From the NCBI GenBank assembly GCA_946122785.1, contig CAMGYJ010000003.1:2542001-2606000 (forward strand): DNA of 64,000 nt, in the 5' to 3' direction. The translations under genes were made by a program, and so were the position numbers. Below, in pieces: positions 1-11,646 of the stretch; the stretch's first letter is position 1, and every line of letters begins with the position of its first letter. The stretch comes from Linum tenue. Taxonomy: Eukaryota; Streptophyta; Magnoliopsida; Malpighiales; Linaceae. Under the pieces are notes generated by a model. It searched no databases. It was not told the origin of the DNA and was given only the letters and a program-made list of their open reading frames with translations.

Positions 1-746
1 GCCTCATTTTGTCCAGGAATACCTTTACCATCATCAATCTAACGGCTAGGAGTCAAGGAAGCCAATCTCCATGAGTTGTTTCCTTCCCATATAACACAAG
101 CATTGAAGCGTTCGATCTCAATGTTCAACCAATAGGTTCAACTTCTCTCCACTGTTCTTTTTTACTTTCTGGTGTCTGCCAAATCTTATGCAATTGAGTT
201 TGTCAATAATCTGAACTATGTGTTTCTTTTGCGGTTACTAGGATTCATTTCGGAGGAGGCGCTTCTACATAGCGTAAAGGTATCTATCCTCTGCACTGTG
301 GTATTCTTCCTATTGTTGCATCATAGTTAGTTACTCACATTTATGATCTGTTGACTCTCTCGTTTCCTTGTTAGACAAGAACCAGCTCTCCAGTACAGAT
401 TCCACTTGGCGAAGAGTCCTATGAGAGCCTACCATTAAAATGGCTTTACCCTGTTGGTGAAGGGGCGGGCTGTGCAGATGGAATCGCGAGCACAGCAGTT
501 GATGGAATGCAAGCTGCATTTGCTGCGGCAAAGAACTTTGGATTGTTCCCTGAAGACATGAACATGGTCTTGAGCAAAGCAGAACGAGCCTGGTTGGTAA
601 AGTACTGGGAACAACCCAGAATATCTAAATACATAGTTCAGGGGAGATCAAAGAGACAGCGAATTCGTGCCAGCAATCTGGTGTCTCACTATGCATTAAC
701 ATTGGTTAGTATGGTTCCTGTCCATTCTGTCAGAATCTTGTGTTGA
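1..746 (+). pseudogene. 3' part of a PDE327-like FAD-dependent oxidoreductase gene, probably disrupted
   Basis: Exon-like segments lie at about 43-135 (RLGVKEANLHELFPSHITQA...), 242-279 (flanked by AG and GT) and 375-746 (after an AG). Joining 242-279 to 375 gives the continuous frame FISEEALLHSVKTRTSSPVQ, followed by PLKWLYPVGEGAG. I recognise this as the C-terminal FAD-binding part of plant chloroplast NAD(FAD)-utilising dehydrogenase-like proteins (Arabidopsis PDE327 type), which are needed for pigmented plastids. The 5' part lies outside the window. Signs of damage: an in-frame TAG at 133-135 at the end of the first segment, an in-frame TAA at 40-42, and GCADGI where I expect GYAGGI. The frame also runs about 40 residues past the usual LVKY-type end before stopping at 744-746. 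A wrong splice model could explain the first stop, so a living gene is not excluded. Confidence 0.7.
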
Positions 747-1756
747 AAAAGTCTGCTACTTTTGCCTCCATTTGGGGAATTAATCCTCTTTTGCTCTGCT
801 TCAATCTTTGCGGCCTATCCAGATGATGGCTGGAAAGACCATAACTTTGCCTTTTCTTCCCACCTTGTTTTTTTCCTCAAAGACTTGCGAGAGTTCAGAA
901 TCCTTTCCATGGCTGCTTTAAGAAATCTCTTATCTCCCATGAGGAATCACCCCCAGCACTGCCGTGGAATCAGAGAACAACCAATTGCAGCCTAGCTTTT
1001 TTTTTTGGGGTCACTTTTGGTACCTGAGTAATTAGTCTGCAACTGTAAGAGACCTTGAAGGTTTCATCTTTTCCCCATTGTTTTTGTGTTTGAATGTCTG
1101 TATGGTGACACATGCGAGTCGGACGATTTCACAGCATAGCCTTAGTAAAATGCCTCCTGTGATCCAACGGGCAAGGTTCAAATGATCTCAATCTAGAGCA
1201 GAATGTTGCAGTTTGAATCCAGTACAAGGGAAGTGCAGGTGCCATGTTTCCAGACAAATGCAGAATGTGTGAGAAATAATTGAACATGTCTTAATTCTTA
1301 TTGTGATCGCAATTTCTCTTCTTTTATTGTTTTTGTTTCTTGCCTCGGATCCATAATTAACATTACTAATAATTATGGAGATGTTGCATGCAATATATGT
1401 TGATTCAGTTTCTAATTTCCCCTAGGGCAGTCAAGGGAGGAAGATTTGGGGCAAAGATCAACAAGAGCATTTTTTTTTTGTGGTAAAATTATATAAAAAA
1501 TGAATATTTTCAAAATCGAAATGAGGAAAACAGTGGAAGAGGTAAAGGCATGTTGGTGGGGAAGAAAGCATGTTGGCTTTTTGCCAATTGGCCATCTAGT
1601 GTTTGAGATATGATATGAGTAACTAGAAATTGGGTTAGAACCTTAAGATTTGCACTATCTAAAGAATATTATTGGAGTCTTAGGGTAAGTACTCATAAAA
1701 AGAATTGAAAATTTTCATCTGTTCGTCATTAGTAGATTGCCCATCTTGAGTTACAT
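747..1756. other. 3' flank without a recognised gene
   Basis: AT-rich sequence that probably begins as the 3' UTR of the oxidoreductase gene. I see no coding frame with family features. It ends where the 3' tail of the neighbouring minus-strand LINE begins. Confidence 0.5.
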
Positions 1757-1847
1757 ATTTTTTTATTTTTTGTCAAGCAATCCTTGCGGATGACATAGGT
1801 AATAGGTGAGGGATGCCACAACAATTACGGCAAATCCTCACTAGGAC

Positions 1848-2785
1848 TCAGAGACATAACAGATAAGAAAAATCATGTAAAGTAGGAGAAAGGCCAGGAT
1901 AACTTAAGGCATTGCGCGCCACAAAATGGGCTGTCTGATTCGCTTCTCGAGGCGTAAAAATAAATTTAACAGCAGGAAAAAAGCGGAGGAGGAGGTAGAT
2001 CTCCCGCAAAATAACACCCCCATAGGCGTCGCTGGTGGATCGATCATTCAAGCGAGTCACAACTAATTGTGAATCACCAGAGATGAGAATAAGAATCCAA
2101 AACCATCGCCAACGGTGCAGCAAATACAATGCCTCACGAAACGCGAGTAATTCCACCAAGAAAGGATCGGCTATCCCTGGCAAATAACTCCCAAAAGCAG
2201 AGCAAGGCCTTGAGTCATAATAGCCAACAATTCCCAAAGAACCACCATGAGGAGAATTGGTTGCACCATCAACCGCAAAACGAACTCCTTGGGCATGAAG
2301 AGGCGTAGGGCATTGACAAGGAAGGGGAAGCTGAGCAGGGCGGGCATTGTGGTGAGGATTGATTTCCACCGAAGAAGCCATCTGGATATCCACCTGATGA
2401 GCAAGAAACTGGCGATGGAGTACTGGTATTGTGAACTGAGCATGCGGGAGGAAGACGACGTTATTACGACCTTTCCACACTCTCCAACAAAACAAGATCC
2501 ATTTCGTAATGAGAGTAGCATCACCGTCTCAGAAGAGAGTTCACCATAGAAGGGAGAAATGGAACTCTGACGCGAAATTGAGCTGCAATTGTAGACCAAC
2601 AGACTGCCGAAGAGAGATCGCCACCGGACATGTTCGAGAGATTCACCATCCTCCGAGGCACACCCAGGACACAAATTGACCAAATCCACACCACGCAGTT
2701 GGAGATCCTCACCAACCGGCAGAATGCGAAGAAGGATCCGCCAAATGAAAATTCTCAGTTTAGGAGTGTGATAGGAAACTTCCAT
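1848..2785 (-). pseudogene. LINE-A zinc-binding linker and RNase H remnant
   Basis: The stretch 2785-2500 has the Cys/His-type spacing of the zf-RVT linker (LCPGCASEDGESLEHV). The stretch 2350-1848 reads FAVDGATN...ISGDSQLVVTRLND...FTPREANQTAHFVARNAL, a plant-type RNase H (RVT_3) with the DGAxN start and conserved GDS and HxxA positions. The two parts are in different frames. This domain would degrade the RNA strand after target-primed reverse transcription. Confidence 0.75.
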
Positions 2786-3071
2786 AATTTGGTCAAAATA
2801 GCTGGATCTAAAGGAGAAGCAGTGCTCTTCGTTGGAGCAACCATAGGCTGTCTGGGAGACAAAGAAATCGCCAAGTGATATGCCGACTTAACCGAAAATG
2901 ATCCGCATCCGAAACCCGAGGGAGAGGGATAGCAGTAATGGCGTTCACCGAGCAGGGTTCAAAATAAATGCGCAACTTGTGCATGTCCCAGTATCGGGTA
3001 TTGGAATTGATAAAATATGACACATAGCGAGTGGTATCGGGAGCTATCGGTAAGCATTGAGGGCGGAAACT

Positions 3072-4984
3072 CTACAAAGACGGTACCCAGGGATCGTCAA
3101 AAGCATCGACCAACTGTCCAGAACTAATTTTCAATCGCAATCCATGAACAAGCAAGGATCGACCATGAAGGAGTGATTGCCAAGCCCATGAAGAATTTGT
3201 ACCTCTAGACACGGAGAGGAAGGATGTATTGGAGAAGTATCTTCCTTTGAGTACACGCGCAACGAAGGATTCAGACTCAGAGAGAATGCGCCAACACTGT
3301 TTTGTTAATAAAGCCTGATTGAAGGCCTCAAAATCACGAAAGCCCAATCCTCCTTCAGATTCGGGCCTACATAAACCCCGCCAAGAAAACCAAGGCAAAC
3401 ACCGTTCATTTCCTTGTTGGCTCCACCAAAAACGGGCAATCAAGCGATTGATATTGCGGCAAATTTCTTGGGGCAAACAAAAACAAGACATTGCATACAC
3501 CGGCAAAGCAGAGACCACGAATTTAATGAGATTTTCCAAACCACCCAAAGAGAGACATCGGCGTTTCCAACCTTGAAGTTTCTTGGAAACGACATCTTCA
3601 ATATACCGAAATGTTTCCCGCTTAGACCTGGAGATCAAAGTTTGTAAACTCAGATAGCGGTTAGCACACCCAATAGCGCCCACTTGAAGTAATTGTCCAA
3701 ACATTGTAGCCTCGGCAGCCAGGGTGTTCTGCGAGAAAACCATGACTGATTTAGACAGGTTGACGCGTTGACCACTCATGAATTCATAGCGGCGGAGGAG
3801 ATCCAGCAAAGCGTGACAACCATTTGGGGATACACGCATGAACAAATAAGCATCGTCGGCAAAGAACAAATGCGATAACACTGGACAATGGTGATTAAAT
3901 CTAAGCCCCTTGAGAGCACGAGACGCCACGGCCTGACAAAGTAAAGCAGAGAAGCCCTCTGTACAAATTCCAAAATAGAAGTGGTGAAAGAGGATCACCC
4001 TGACGCAACCCACGCGAAGGAGAGAAATACCCGTACGAACAACCATTCAGAAGGACAGAAATGGAAGTTGTCGACAAACAATTTTTCAAGAGTGTAATCA
4101 AACGAGCGTCAAAGCCAAGCTTGGCCATGATTCGAAAAAAGGTATGGTCACTCAATCCGGTCGTAAGCTTTTTCCATGTCAGGCTTCAGGGCCATAAAGC
4201 GTTCCCGGACGCTTCGTTTATTTTTTAGATAATTCATCACTTCCTGGCTGATGATAACGTTATCGATGATTGACCGGTCTTTGATAACCCCACTTTGAAA
4301 AGTGGAGACAACGTCCGGCAACACCGACCCCAAGCGACTAGCAAGAAGTTTGGCGTTCACCTTGTAAAATACCTGACAAAGACCAATAGGGCGCAGCTGA
4401 GCACAAGTTTCCACGGTCAGAACCTTCGGAATCAGAGTGAGCCAAGTATGATTAAAAGATCGGAGCAGATGACCAGTATGGAAAAATTGTTGTACCGCAA
4501 GACAAACGTCGTGACCCACAATGTCCCAGAAATGCTGGAAAAATAGGGCGGTGAAACCATAAGATCCCGGGGCCTTCGAAGGACCAATCTGGAACAAGGC
4601 ACACTTAATGTCGGAAGGTGACACGAGGCTGAAGAGGCAGAGCATTGACCGTCGCGGATATATCATCAGGTTGCTGTTCTGAAGTGAAAAGATGAGAAAG
4701 GTGGGCCACCGCCTCACTGCCTTTCGCACCTTCAGCACTATGAACTGTCCCATCAGCAGCACGGAGCGTGGACACAAAATTGTGAGCACGCCGCGTTTGG
4801 GTAACCCGGTGGAAATATGATGATTTTTTATCGCCACCCTAAAGCCATTGAACCCGGGAACGTTGACGTCAAAAAGCTTCCTCCTGGTGCCAGGCCTTTG
4901 CAAGATCACGTTCAAGTGACTGAATGTGATCCCAATCCGAATTCGGCAGATTACGGTAAGCATGAATAGCGCCTTTGAGATCAT
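3072..4984 (-). pseudogene. LINE-A reverse transcriptase remnant
   Basis: Overlapping broken frames encode [85 protein letters not shown] (catalytic FADD retained) and SGQRVNLSKSVMVFSQN. These are the successive motifs of LINE reverse transcriptase. The frame changes near 4150 and again near 3970, so no functional enzyme can be made. Confidence 0.85.
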
Positions 4985-5099
4985 TGATCAATCAGCGTGC
5001 ATTGGAGCTCCCACCCAAAGACCATTGAAAAAGTGCATGCCTAGTGTGTTTCAGTCTTGTATGAAGCTTGTAAATGGCCGAGCCCGTAACAGGTTGATG

Positions 5100-5800
5100 T
5101 CAATAATGAGAAATGAGCAATCTAGCTTCCGGATTATGAATCCATCGACCGTCAAAACGGAAGAGGCGTTTATTCTTACGGGCACGACGATGAGGAGCCC
5201 ACAGTATCATGCGATGATCGGAGCTGATATCAATGAGATGCAAGACAGAGGAATCGGGGAAGATATTAAGAACCTCGGGCGAGAAAAGAAAACGATCCAA
5301 TCTGGTTTCAATTAACCGGGAACCATTATTGTGGTTCGATCCCGTAAAAGGGTGGCCTGAAAATCATAAGTCTACCAAACCCAAGTCGTCAATAAAATCA
5401 TGAAACATAGCAATAGCTTGCGCATAAAAAACCACATTGCCTCGCTTTTCATCGATAGTTAAAAGGGAATTTAAATCACCAAAAATAACATATGGGAGGT
5501 TATACGGACGTATAAGATTCTGCAACTGCCGAAATTGAGACTATGCTTTTATTGATAGAAACATCCCAGCGGAAAACTATACACATGGAAGAAGCATAGA
5601 TAATTTCACCACACATAGTAGAACTCCACAAGAAAGCTAAGCCTCCAGCCGATGAAGGACTTGGTCAGAATTAGAAAAACCTAAACGAGAAATCACACGT
5701 TCGCAACGAGACATAGATATTTTAACTTCATTAAGAAACACAAAGGACGACGAATGACGACAAATACTAGCCTGGAGCTCGTGGAATGTCAAGGTACCTC
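5100..5800 (-). pseudogene. LINE-A endonuclease remnant
   Basis: The minus-strand translation shows VIFGDLNSLL (the GDxN catalytic block), FSGHPFTGSN, RLDRFLFSPEV and ISSDHRMILW (the terminal SDH block), in the order of APE-type LINE endonucleases that nick target DNA. A TGA codon sits just before FSGHP and other stops interrupt the frame. Upstream text such as FHELQASICRH and RCERVISRLGF resembles the enzyme's N-terminal part. Confidence 0.75.
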
Positions 5801-6075
5801 CCAACTAATAACAAAACCGTGTGAAAAATGTTGTCGTAAGGTAATTAGCATAAATGATCACAAACATTTGCATTTAGTACAAAATGGACACAAATCTTTA
5901 ATTTGTAACGAATCGGTAATATATTTTTAACCTCATATCAAAATGGTCATTCCGCCATTTTTCGTCCAAAGTTCTGTTAAATTTATATAGTCATCATTCC
6001 ACCTCATCAATACAATTTATTTAGGATCGCACGCGAAGCACGAAGGACTGAACAGATGCGATGGCGGATCGGACG
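5801..6075. other. Intergenic, no recognised feature
   Basis: AT-rich spacer between LINE-A and duplicated block A. I see no coding or repeat signal beyond simple A/T runs. Confidence 0.4.
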
Positions 6076-6089
6076 GTGGAGAGCGTGTG

Positions 6090-7100
6090 CTCTGATGCTT
6101 AAGAGAGGAGAGGTGATTGAGGACTTGGTGGGTATATGTGAATGTGATTCGAGGAGGCGAATTGCGTTGTGAAGACAGGGGAACTGGAGGAGAGAGCACC
6201 AGAGGAGAAGGATGTGGTAGATAATGAGGGAGAGAGGAAAGGGGAAAGGATTGGATCATTGGCGAAGGAGTCGAGCAGAGAAGCGGCTGACGTGGTTGCA
6301 GTCAGTGGCGGACCGAGAAATTTTACATAGGGGTGACCTTTTAAAAAAAAAAAAAATTAAAGTAAATAATTAATACAAATTAAATCATTCTTAAATAAGA
6401 GAATACTTGACTCGTACAAGTTAAAAAAAAATTATGATTTGTTATCATATTCGTAAATAATTATAGAATACACTTGGTGTCTACACTGCTCAAAAAAACT
6501 GTATATGTATATCCTACTAGACAATCATTCACGAACCGATCACATATTCGATTCTTAAACTTGTTCTTGATGTAGCCCAAAACTGAAAAGACCTTTTCAA
6601 CAATTGACGTGCAACCATAAAATCAATACAAATTAAGGCCGGTAACTTGAAATTAGTTTAATTGTTAGGTTTTGAAAACAATTAGAGATAGGAAATGAGA
6701 TTTTACTATTACACAGTGTTTAAAATTGAACAACAGATGAGTGATAGCGTAATGAAAATTATGTTTATTAATAATAATAGTGTCCTATGTTTGAATTATC
6801 CAAACTACCATTTATATTCCCATACACAGACTAAAAAATTTAGAGTAGAATTATCATTTTTTTTCAAATTTCAAGAGTGTCCCCCACTATCAATTATATT
6901 TTTTTGTCCATACGTAAATTAGCACCGGGGGTTGGATAATCGTTTTTTCACTGGTTGCAGTAGATGCGGCACGGTTCTTGAAGAGTTTGGAAAAGTGAGG
7001 GATTGAGATAGATGAAGGAGAATCGACGAATGTAAAAGTGACGAAGCCATTGGAGCGACTAGAGGAGGGCCCAGAATTTGCCCAATCGTTGTCGGAGAAG
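6090..7100 (+). pseudogene. Unknown gene remnant in block A, split by a hAT-type element
   Basis: A frame reading MLKRGEVIEDLVGICE starts near 6099. A second, acidic frame (KTGELEERAPEEKDVVDNEG, ending ESSREAADVVAV) runs into the element at 6303. Beyond the element it resumes as DAARFLKSLEK, TGA, then GIEIDEGESTNVKVTKPLER and LEEGPEFAQ. The same text occurs in block B, so it is a coding-derived remnant. I do not recognise the family. Frame changes and the internal TGA make it non-functional. Confidence 0.45.
6303..6953. mobile_element. Non-autonomous hAT-type element, 8-bp TSD GTTGCAGT
   Basis: Begins CAGTGGCGGACC, and the flanks carry perfect 8-bp direct repeats GTTGCAGT (6295-6302 and 6954-6961). 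The 8-bp TSD and the CAGTGGCGGA terminus are typical of plant hAT elements. The right end is shortened to ...CACTG compared with the fuller copy in block B, which ends GGGTCCGCCACTG. No transposase is present. Confidence 0.85.
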
Positions 7101-7484
7101 CAAGTTTGTTAAACCCCTATCGAACCCCCGGTTGGACCCGGTCCGATCCGAGTCGGGCTTCAAAATGACCTCCAAAAAAAACCCCGGTCTAACCCCTAAA
7201 GAGGGAGAAGAAGAGAGGGGGAAGAGAGGAAGAGGCACGAAAGAAGGGAGATGGTGGGTGGGTCATGAATGTTAGGTAGATTTATTTTGTGTAAAATAAG
7301 TTTTTAATAGATATATGTAAGATAAATTTTATTTTAGTCATTAAATCTTTAATTACTATCTTATTTGTATATATATTTAGAAAACGTCTAAAACGGCTCA
7401 AACCGGCCGGATCCCGATCAGACCATAAAACCTCAAACCCCTTACTTGTTCAACTCAATGACTTAAACCGGTTTGACAACCTTG
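7101..7484. mobile_element. hAT-type MITE private to block A, TSD CGGAGAAG
   Basis: Inverted ends CAAGTTTGTTAAACC / GGTTTGACAACCTTG, flanked by 8-bp direct repeats CGGAGAAG (7093-7100 and 7485-7492). Block B lacks this segment at the matching position and shows the uninterrupted site, which supports insertion after the duplication. Confidence 0.8.
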
Positions 7485-7973
7485 CGGAGAAGGCAAATGT
7501 GAATGGAGATGGATCTTTTGTTTTAATTATATTGTTAAGTGAGATAAAATTGAGCTTAAAATTCCACGTTCGTCAGATGCCACCTTCTCGGTCAAAATTG
7601 TGATTGTTGACTACTGACGGTCAAAGTTAACGGAGACTAAACTTTGAGACATAAGTGACGCAAGACAAACACAAATATACAAGTGACAGAAAGCCTAAAT
7701 TATATGGCTTTTTTTGGTACTAGGCCAAATAAATCCTAAGCAAATACCAAAAGTCAATCCAAATCTCACTAATACTAAAAAACAATAATATCCTGAATAA
7801 TCACTAAATATTTAATTAATCTTTCACCAAAAAAAAATACTTAATTAATGAATGAAATACTAAAAGTAGATGAGCCCGAAAATTTCCCGAATTATTACGC
7901 TAGCTCATCTTGTAACAGTGATCTTGCTATTCACGAGCTCTCCATGAAGTGTCACTAGAGCATGACCCGCACA

Positions 7974-8160
7974 CATGGGCGGATCCAAGTGGGTGAAAGG
8001 GTTGTCAATTGATAAAACTTGGATCCAATTTGGGAAACCAAAACCACTGTAAAATTTTGTTTTAGTGATTATAGTATTCAAATGTAAGAATATTTGACAA
8101 CCCTTAATGATTTTGATCTATGGTTGAATACCCCAGATTACATTTCTGGGTCCGCCACTG
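7974..8160. mobile_element. Short hAT-type MITE private to block A
   Basis: Runs from CATGGGCGGATCC to GGGTCCGCCACTG, with flanks CCCGCACA (7966-7973) and CCCGCACG (8161-8168). Block B keeps the empty site CCCGCACG. It is related by its termini to the element at 6303. Confidence 0.75.
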
Positions 8161-8293
8161 CCCGCACGTACAGTGAGGCGGCGACAATATGGTTGTGGCC
8201 TCCTCCCACAACGACCTCAAACTAGTGTACTAAGCCGAGACGTACAGAAATGTTATCTTTGCTGTGATTGAGTTATTTGTCAACGCAAATCAT

Positions 8294-9334
8294 TAGGGGT
8301 GTTCAAATGCTTACCATGATAATTACCAAACCAAATAAGTAGGGACAGCAACAAAACCCGAACCCACGGGTACCCACCCGACCTAACCCGCCCCATGGGT
8401 ACCCGCCCACACACATATAATTACTTTCCCGGTATATTTAATATTCTAAATAAAATATCTTCCTTAAACAACTAATATTCTTATGTATTGATCATTTGCG
8501 GTTTGCTTGTATGCTCTAGATTGGTGTTTTTTGTATGATTAATTTGCATGAGAAAATTGATGTTAAACTTTTATTTTGAAAGAAACTTGTTATTGTAAAT
8601 TTTTTATCACAAAAATCCACGGGTACCCATGCACCCGCGGATACCCAGCGGGTTAGGTTTGAGTTTTTCAAACCCATAGGTAGAGTTTTACCCCGGATTT
8701 TTTTTACGGATAAACCCATGGATTTGGGTTTGGGTTTGACAAAACCCACCCCAACCCGACCCGTTATCATCCCTACAAATTAGTGTAAATTCTATTAACC
8801 ATGGAATACAATATCATAACCAAACCGTCCAAACTAATACAACAACCAAATTAACCAAACTAAAGTTTAATTGGTTTGGTTAATTGGTTAACCAAAATAA
8901 CCAATATAACATCACATTATCATTAATGACAAAAAAAATCAGTTAGTGAATTAATTCGCAATTTATATAATGAATAACACATAACAATCCACATACTTAT
9001 AGTTAAACCTTAACGTAAATACATGTGACAATTACAATTATCGTACATTTGACTCTTGAGTGGTTATGCAAAGTATTAAGTATGTGTATATAATATATAT
9101 CAGATATATGGCTAATTACGTAACTGGTTAATTTGGCTTGATTGGTTAGGAGTGTCTGAAACCAAACCAAACCAAACCACTTAAACAAAACAAGTTAAAA
9201 TTTTTAACCAAACCAAACCAATTATCCAAATTAACCAAACCAAATACTACCGGTTAAAACGGTCGGTTATCACGTTAACCACACCGGTTAAAATGGTCGG
9301 TTATCACGGTAACCACACCGTTTAAACACCCCTA
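8294..9334. mobile_element. hAT-type element in copia gag, TSD CAAATCAT (block A copy)
   Basis: TIRs TAGGGGTGTT / AACACCCCTA, flanked by perfect 8-bp repeats CAAATCAT (8286-8293 and 9335-9342), which fall inside the gag codons for YDL. The interior is rich in GGTTAACCGG-like short palindromes. The same element sits at the same site in block B (29726-30824), so it predates the duplication. It contains the nested element 8340-8775. Confidence 0.85.
8340..8775. mobile_element. Nested hAT-type MITE with GGGTACCCG-rich interior
   Basis: Begins TAGGGACAGCAAC and ends GTTATCATCCCTA. Flanks are CAAATAAG (8332-8339) and CAAATTAG (8776-8783). It is absent from block B, which reads CAAATAAG straight into TTTAAATTC. 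The interior is dominated by GGGTACCCG / ACCCACGGG repeats. It shares termini and interior with the longer element at 18342. Confidence 0.8.
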
Positions 9335-9743
9335 CAAATCATAGGCACGAGACGTGCTTCCTGGTCCAAAGTGATCACGCAAATCAAACCATATAGCACG
9401 TGTAGTTTCGGCAAAGCGAATGCTGCTGCGAATCTCCTTATCCATGGATGTCCTCAAGCAGCCTTTTACCATGGTGTTGCATCGATCCGAAGCTCCTTTT
9501 GGAACAGGTGGAATGGAACCATCCAGCAAATCCTTCATATCTAGGACCCACTCTCCATCATTTGTGTCGGTAAGGACAATACCTACGAGGAGTTGACCTA
9601 GCTCATCGAAGTTATGGAGACTATAGGTCGACGACAAGACATCGCCGAGAACGTTTTTCACATTGCCAGAGCTATTTTCTTTGTCACCACTCATAGTGAT
9701 CTATAGGCAACAGAAACAAGTGATTTTTCTATAACTTACAAAC

Positions 9744-10130
9744 GCTCTGATACCATGAAAAAAGTACGAGATGATGTTTATGTGGTATTCCGATAATTTG
9801 GGACTAGTCCATGGGAAAGGAACGCTTTTCCCGGATTAGGGTTTTGTTATTATTTCTCAGATGATTAGGGTTGTATTATGAGATTCGGACTCCTCCTTGC
9901 ACGAGAAGTTACGTCCACATGCATGTGCCGCAGGCCGATGTGAACTGCCCTGGCCCAATAGTATAAGACTGTGGGCCGTCCGAAGTCCGAACAGCTTTTA
10001 GCCTAGTCGTAGTTGACACAATAATGCGGCTAGGCTTAGGTTTCAGTAGCAATAAAATTATGGGCCGGCAAACTGGAAGCCCAATCCGTGGCGGTGGCGT
10101 ACAACAGCAACCCACCCGGTACTTGTTATT
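9744..10130 (-). mobile_element. copia primer-binding site and partial LTR (block A)
   Basis: GCTCTGATACCA at 9744-9755 is the reverse complement of TGGTATCAGAGC, the usual initiator-Met tRNA primer site of plant copia elements, lying just upstream (minus strand) of the gag start. The LTR would begin at 9756 (TGAAAAAAGTACG on the plus strand). Its outer end is uncertain because no second LTR is present. Confidence 0.6.
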
Positions 10131-10173
10131 TTATTATTAGTATAAATAGGGTGTTTCTCTACATTCTTTGAAC

Positions 10174-10830
10174 TAGGGGTGGGAAACGGTTTGATCCGGT
10201 TAAACCGGACCGGTTTGATCCGGTTAAACCGAACCGTATTAACCCAGTTTTTTGCAGCCGTATTGACCAAAGTTGCAACTGGAAATTGGATTGGATAGAG
10301 ACCCAGTTTCAACCATGACCGGACCGGGTTAGATCCGGTCCGGTCTGGTTTCAACCAAAAAACTGGATATTTTCTTTACCCAAAAAATGCCACCGTTTAA
10401 GCCCTTTTCTCTCCCAAAACCAAAAAAGCAAGCACCCCCACCCCACAATTACCAAATCTCTCTCTCCCTCCCTCTGTCTCTGTTTCTCTCCCCTCTCACA
10501 TTGAATGATTGAAGAGTGACGCCGATAGAGAGTTTTCTCCCCTCTCACCCACCGACGCACCCATCACCATCATCCCCGCGTCTTCCTCGTCGTCGCAGTC
10601 GCCATCCCCAAATCATCGTCGCCATCGCCTCGTCTTCCCTCTCTGTTTCTCTCCCCTTTCACTTGTTCTTGCTTCGTTGTTGTTGTTGCATGTTTCGATC
10701 TGGGCAAGATCGAGACTGAGGGTGCAAATCGAAGGCGGTCTCAAATCGGATGGTGAGACTGAGAAGAGAGAGGGACCAGATCAGGTGTGATTGAGATGTC
10801 GCCGCCAGTTTTAAAGCCGTTTTGAGATCT
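10174..10830. other. Chimeric insert replacing the family gene's 5' half in block A
   Basis: Starts with TAGGGGTGGGAAACGG and a CCGGTTTAACC-rich tract resembling one end of the hAT-type MITEs here, but no matching right terminus or TSD was found. It continues into a CT-rich stretch (10440-10700) resembling a plant 5' UTR, with a short Ser/Pro-rich frame I cannot assign. Block B has the first part of an intact small-protein gene at this place. Confidence 0.4.
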
Positions 10831-11028
10831 CGCCACCGGTGAGGTTGTTGCTGTTGGCGGCCGGAGTGGAGTGCCCATTGATGGGTAAGACTTGAGAGGG
10901 CGCCATTGATGCAATTGCTGTTTGCAGATTGCTAGCTTTGTTTGGAGGTTTTTGCTTTTCTTTTTTGTTCCTGGCTGTCCGTCCGTCCATGTTTACAGAA
11001 AATGTGCTTATTCCGTTTTGTAATCAGC
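10831..11028 (+). pseudogene. 3' fragment of the small-protein family gene (block A)
   Basis: Matches 32170-32365: it keeps the end of the frame (EVVAVGG-SGVPIDG, then TAA) and the start of the 3' UTR (GAGAGGGCGCCATTGATG, GATTGCTAGCTTTG), then breaks at about 11028 into F-box/LRR-like sequence. It has no start codon or first half. Confidence 0.7.
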
Positions 11029-11646
11029 ATGACCCTCCATTTTCCGTTGTCAACAACGATAAGCTTTCGAGTGTCGAGCTGGATTCTTGGAATGAGTTGC
11101 AGGCGATTGAAATGGATGCTCCAAGGTTAACTCGTTTCCGTTATACGGGAAGGATTGATTTTTTTCCTGGGAATATTAGATAAGGCCGGTACCTATTACA
11201 AAGTAACTAGCCGATGTATTGATGTAAAATATTCCAATGTCAACGCCGACGGAAATTATTTCGAGACCTTGAGAAAATATCTTGTACGACTGGTGCATTA
11301 TAACTACTTCTACGGCTAGAACAAGAAAATAACTAGGTTATGGGTTCCAATCTCCTCCATTCATTACCATACGCTGAACTTATATAGAGTTATTACAGCC
11401 GAAAAACTTAACATGCAAGCAAATAAAGATTCAGATCACAACATGGGATTAGATACTATGACAACACTCCTTGTGTTGTTATTGTAACAACACTAGTCTC
11501 CAACCAATAAGAAGCTAGGGTTGTGATGACTTTTTATTAGATGAGTTGACCTAGTGTAAAATCAAAGCAGGGGTATAATTGTCATTATGAAAAATCTGTT
11601 TAAATAATAAAAAAAAAATAATTTTTTTTATTTTCGGCCCAAAATT

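Larger units (their letters stand above)
1757..5800 (-). mobile_element. Degenerate L1-type LINE (LINE-A)
   Basis: A non-LTR retrotransposon read right to left. It contains remains of an APE-type endonuclease (about 5800-5100), reverse transcriptase (4984-3100), a zinc-binding linker (about 2785-2500) and RNase H (2495-1848). It ends in an A-rich tail, seen as a T-rich run near 1757-1776 on the plus strand. The order EN-RT-RNase H is that of plant L1-clade LINEs. The frame is broken several times, and no ORF1 and no clear TSD were found, so it is old and 5'-truncated. Confidence 0.85.
7880..9694 (-). pseudogene. copia gag remnant, block A, split by hAT-type elements
   Basis: 9694-9335 encodes MSGDKENSSGNVKNVLGDVL...IRFAETTRAIWFDLRDHFGP, the N-terminal capsid region of plant copia gag proteins (UBN2/DUF4219 type). 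It is cut at RAYDL by the element at 8294-9334. The frame resumes below 8294 as SLRSLWEEATTI, then a CTCGSC-like cysteine block, typical of copia gag. Only gag remains, with no protease, integrase or RT. The adjacent initiator-Met primer site at 9744-9755 supports the assignment. Confidence 0.75.
6076..10173. repeat. Segmental duplication, block A (partner 27527-31650)
   Basis: Collinear with 27527-31650 at high identity: the same unknown gene remnant, the same hAT-type insertion (6303), a non-coding spacer (7493-7890), the copia gag remnant, the same hAT-type insertion (8294), the copia PBS/LTR and the TATA-containing end near 10140. Block A privately carries elements at 7101-7484, 7974-8160 and 8340-8775. 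Homology to block B stops at about 10173 (after CTTTGAA), where unrelated sequence begins. Confidence 0.9.

Noticed and set aside
6303..6953. CRISPR or phage-type repeat structures
   Set aside because: This is plant nuclear DNA. The direct and inverted repeats here are explained by transposon TSDs and TIRs.
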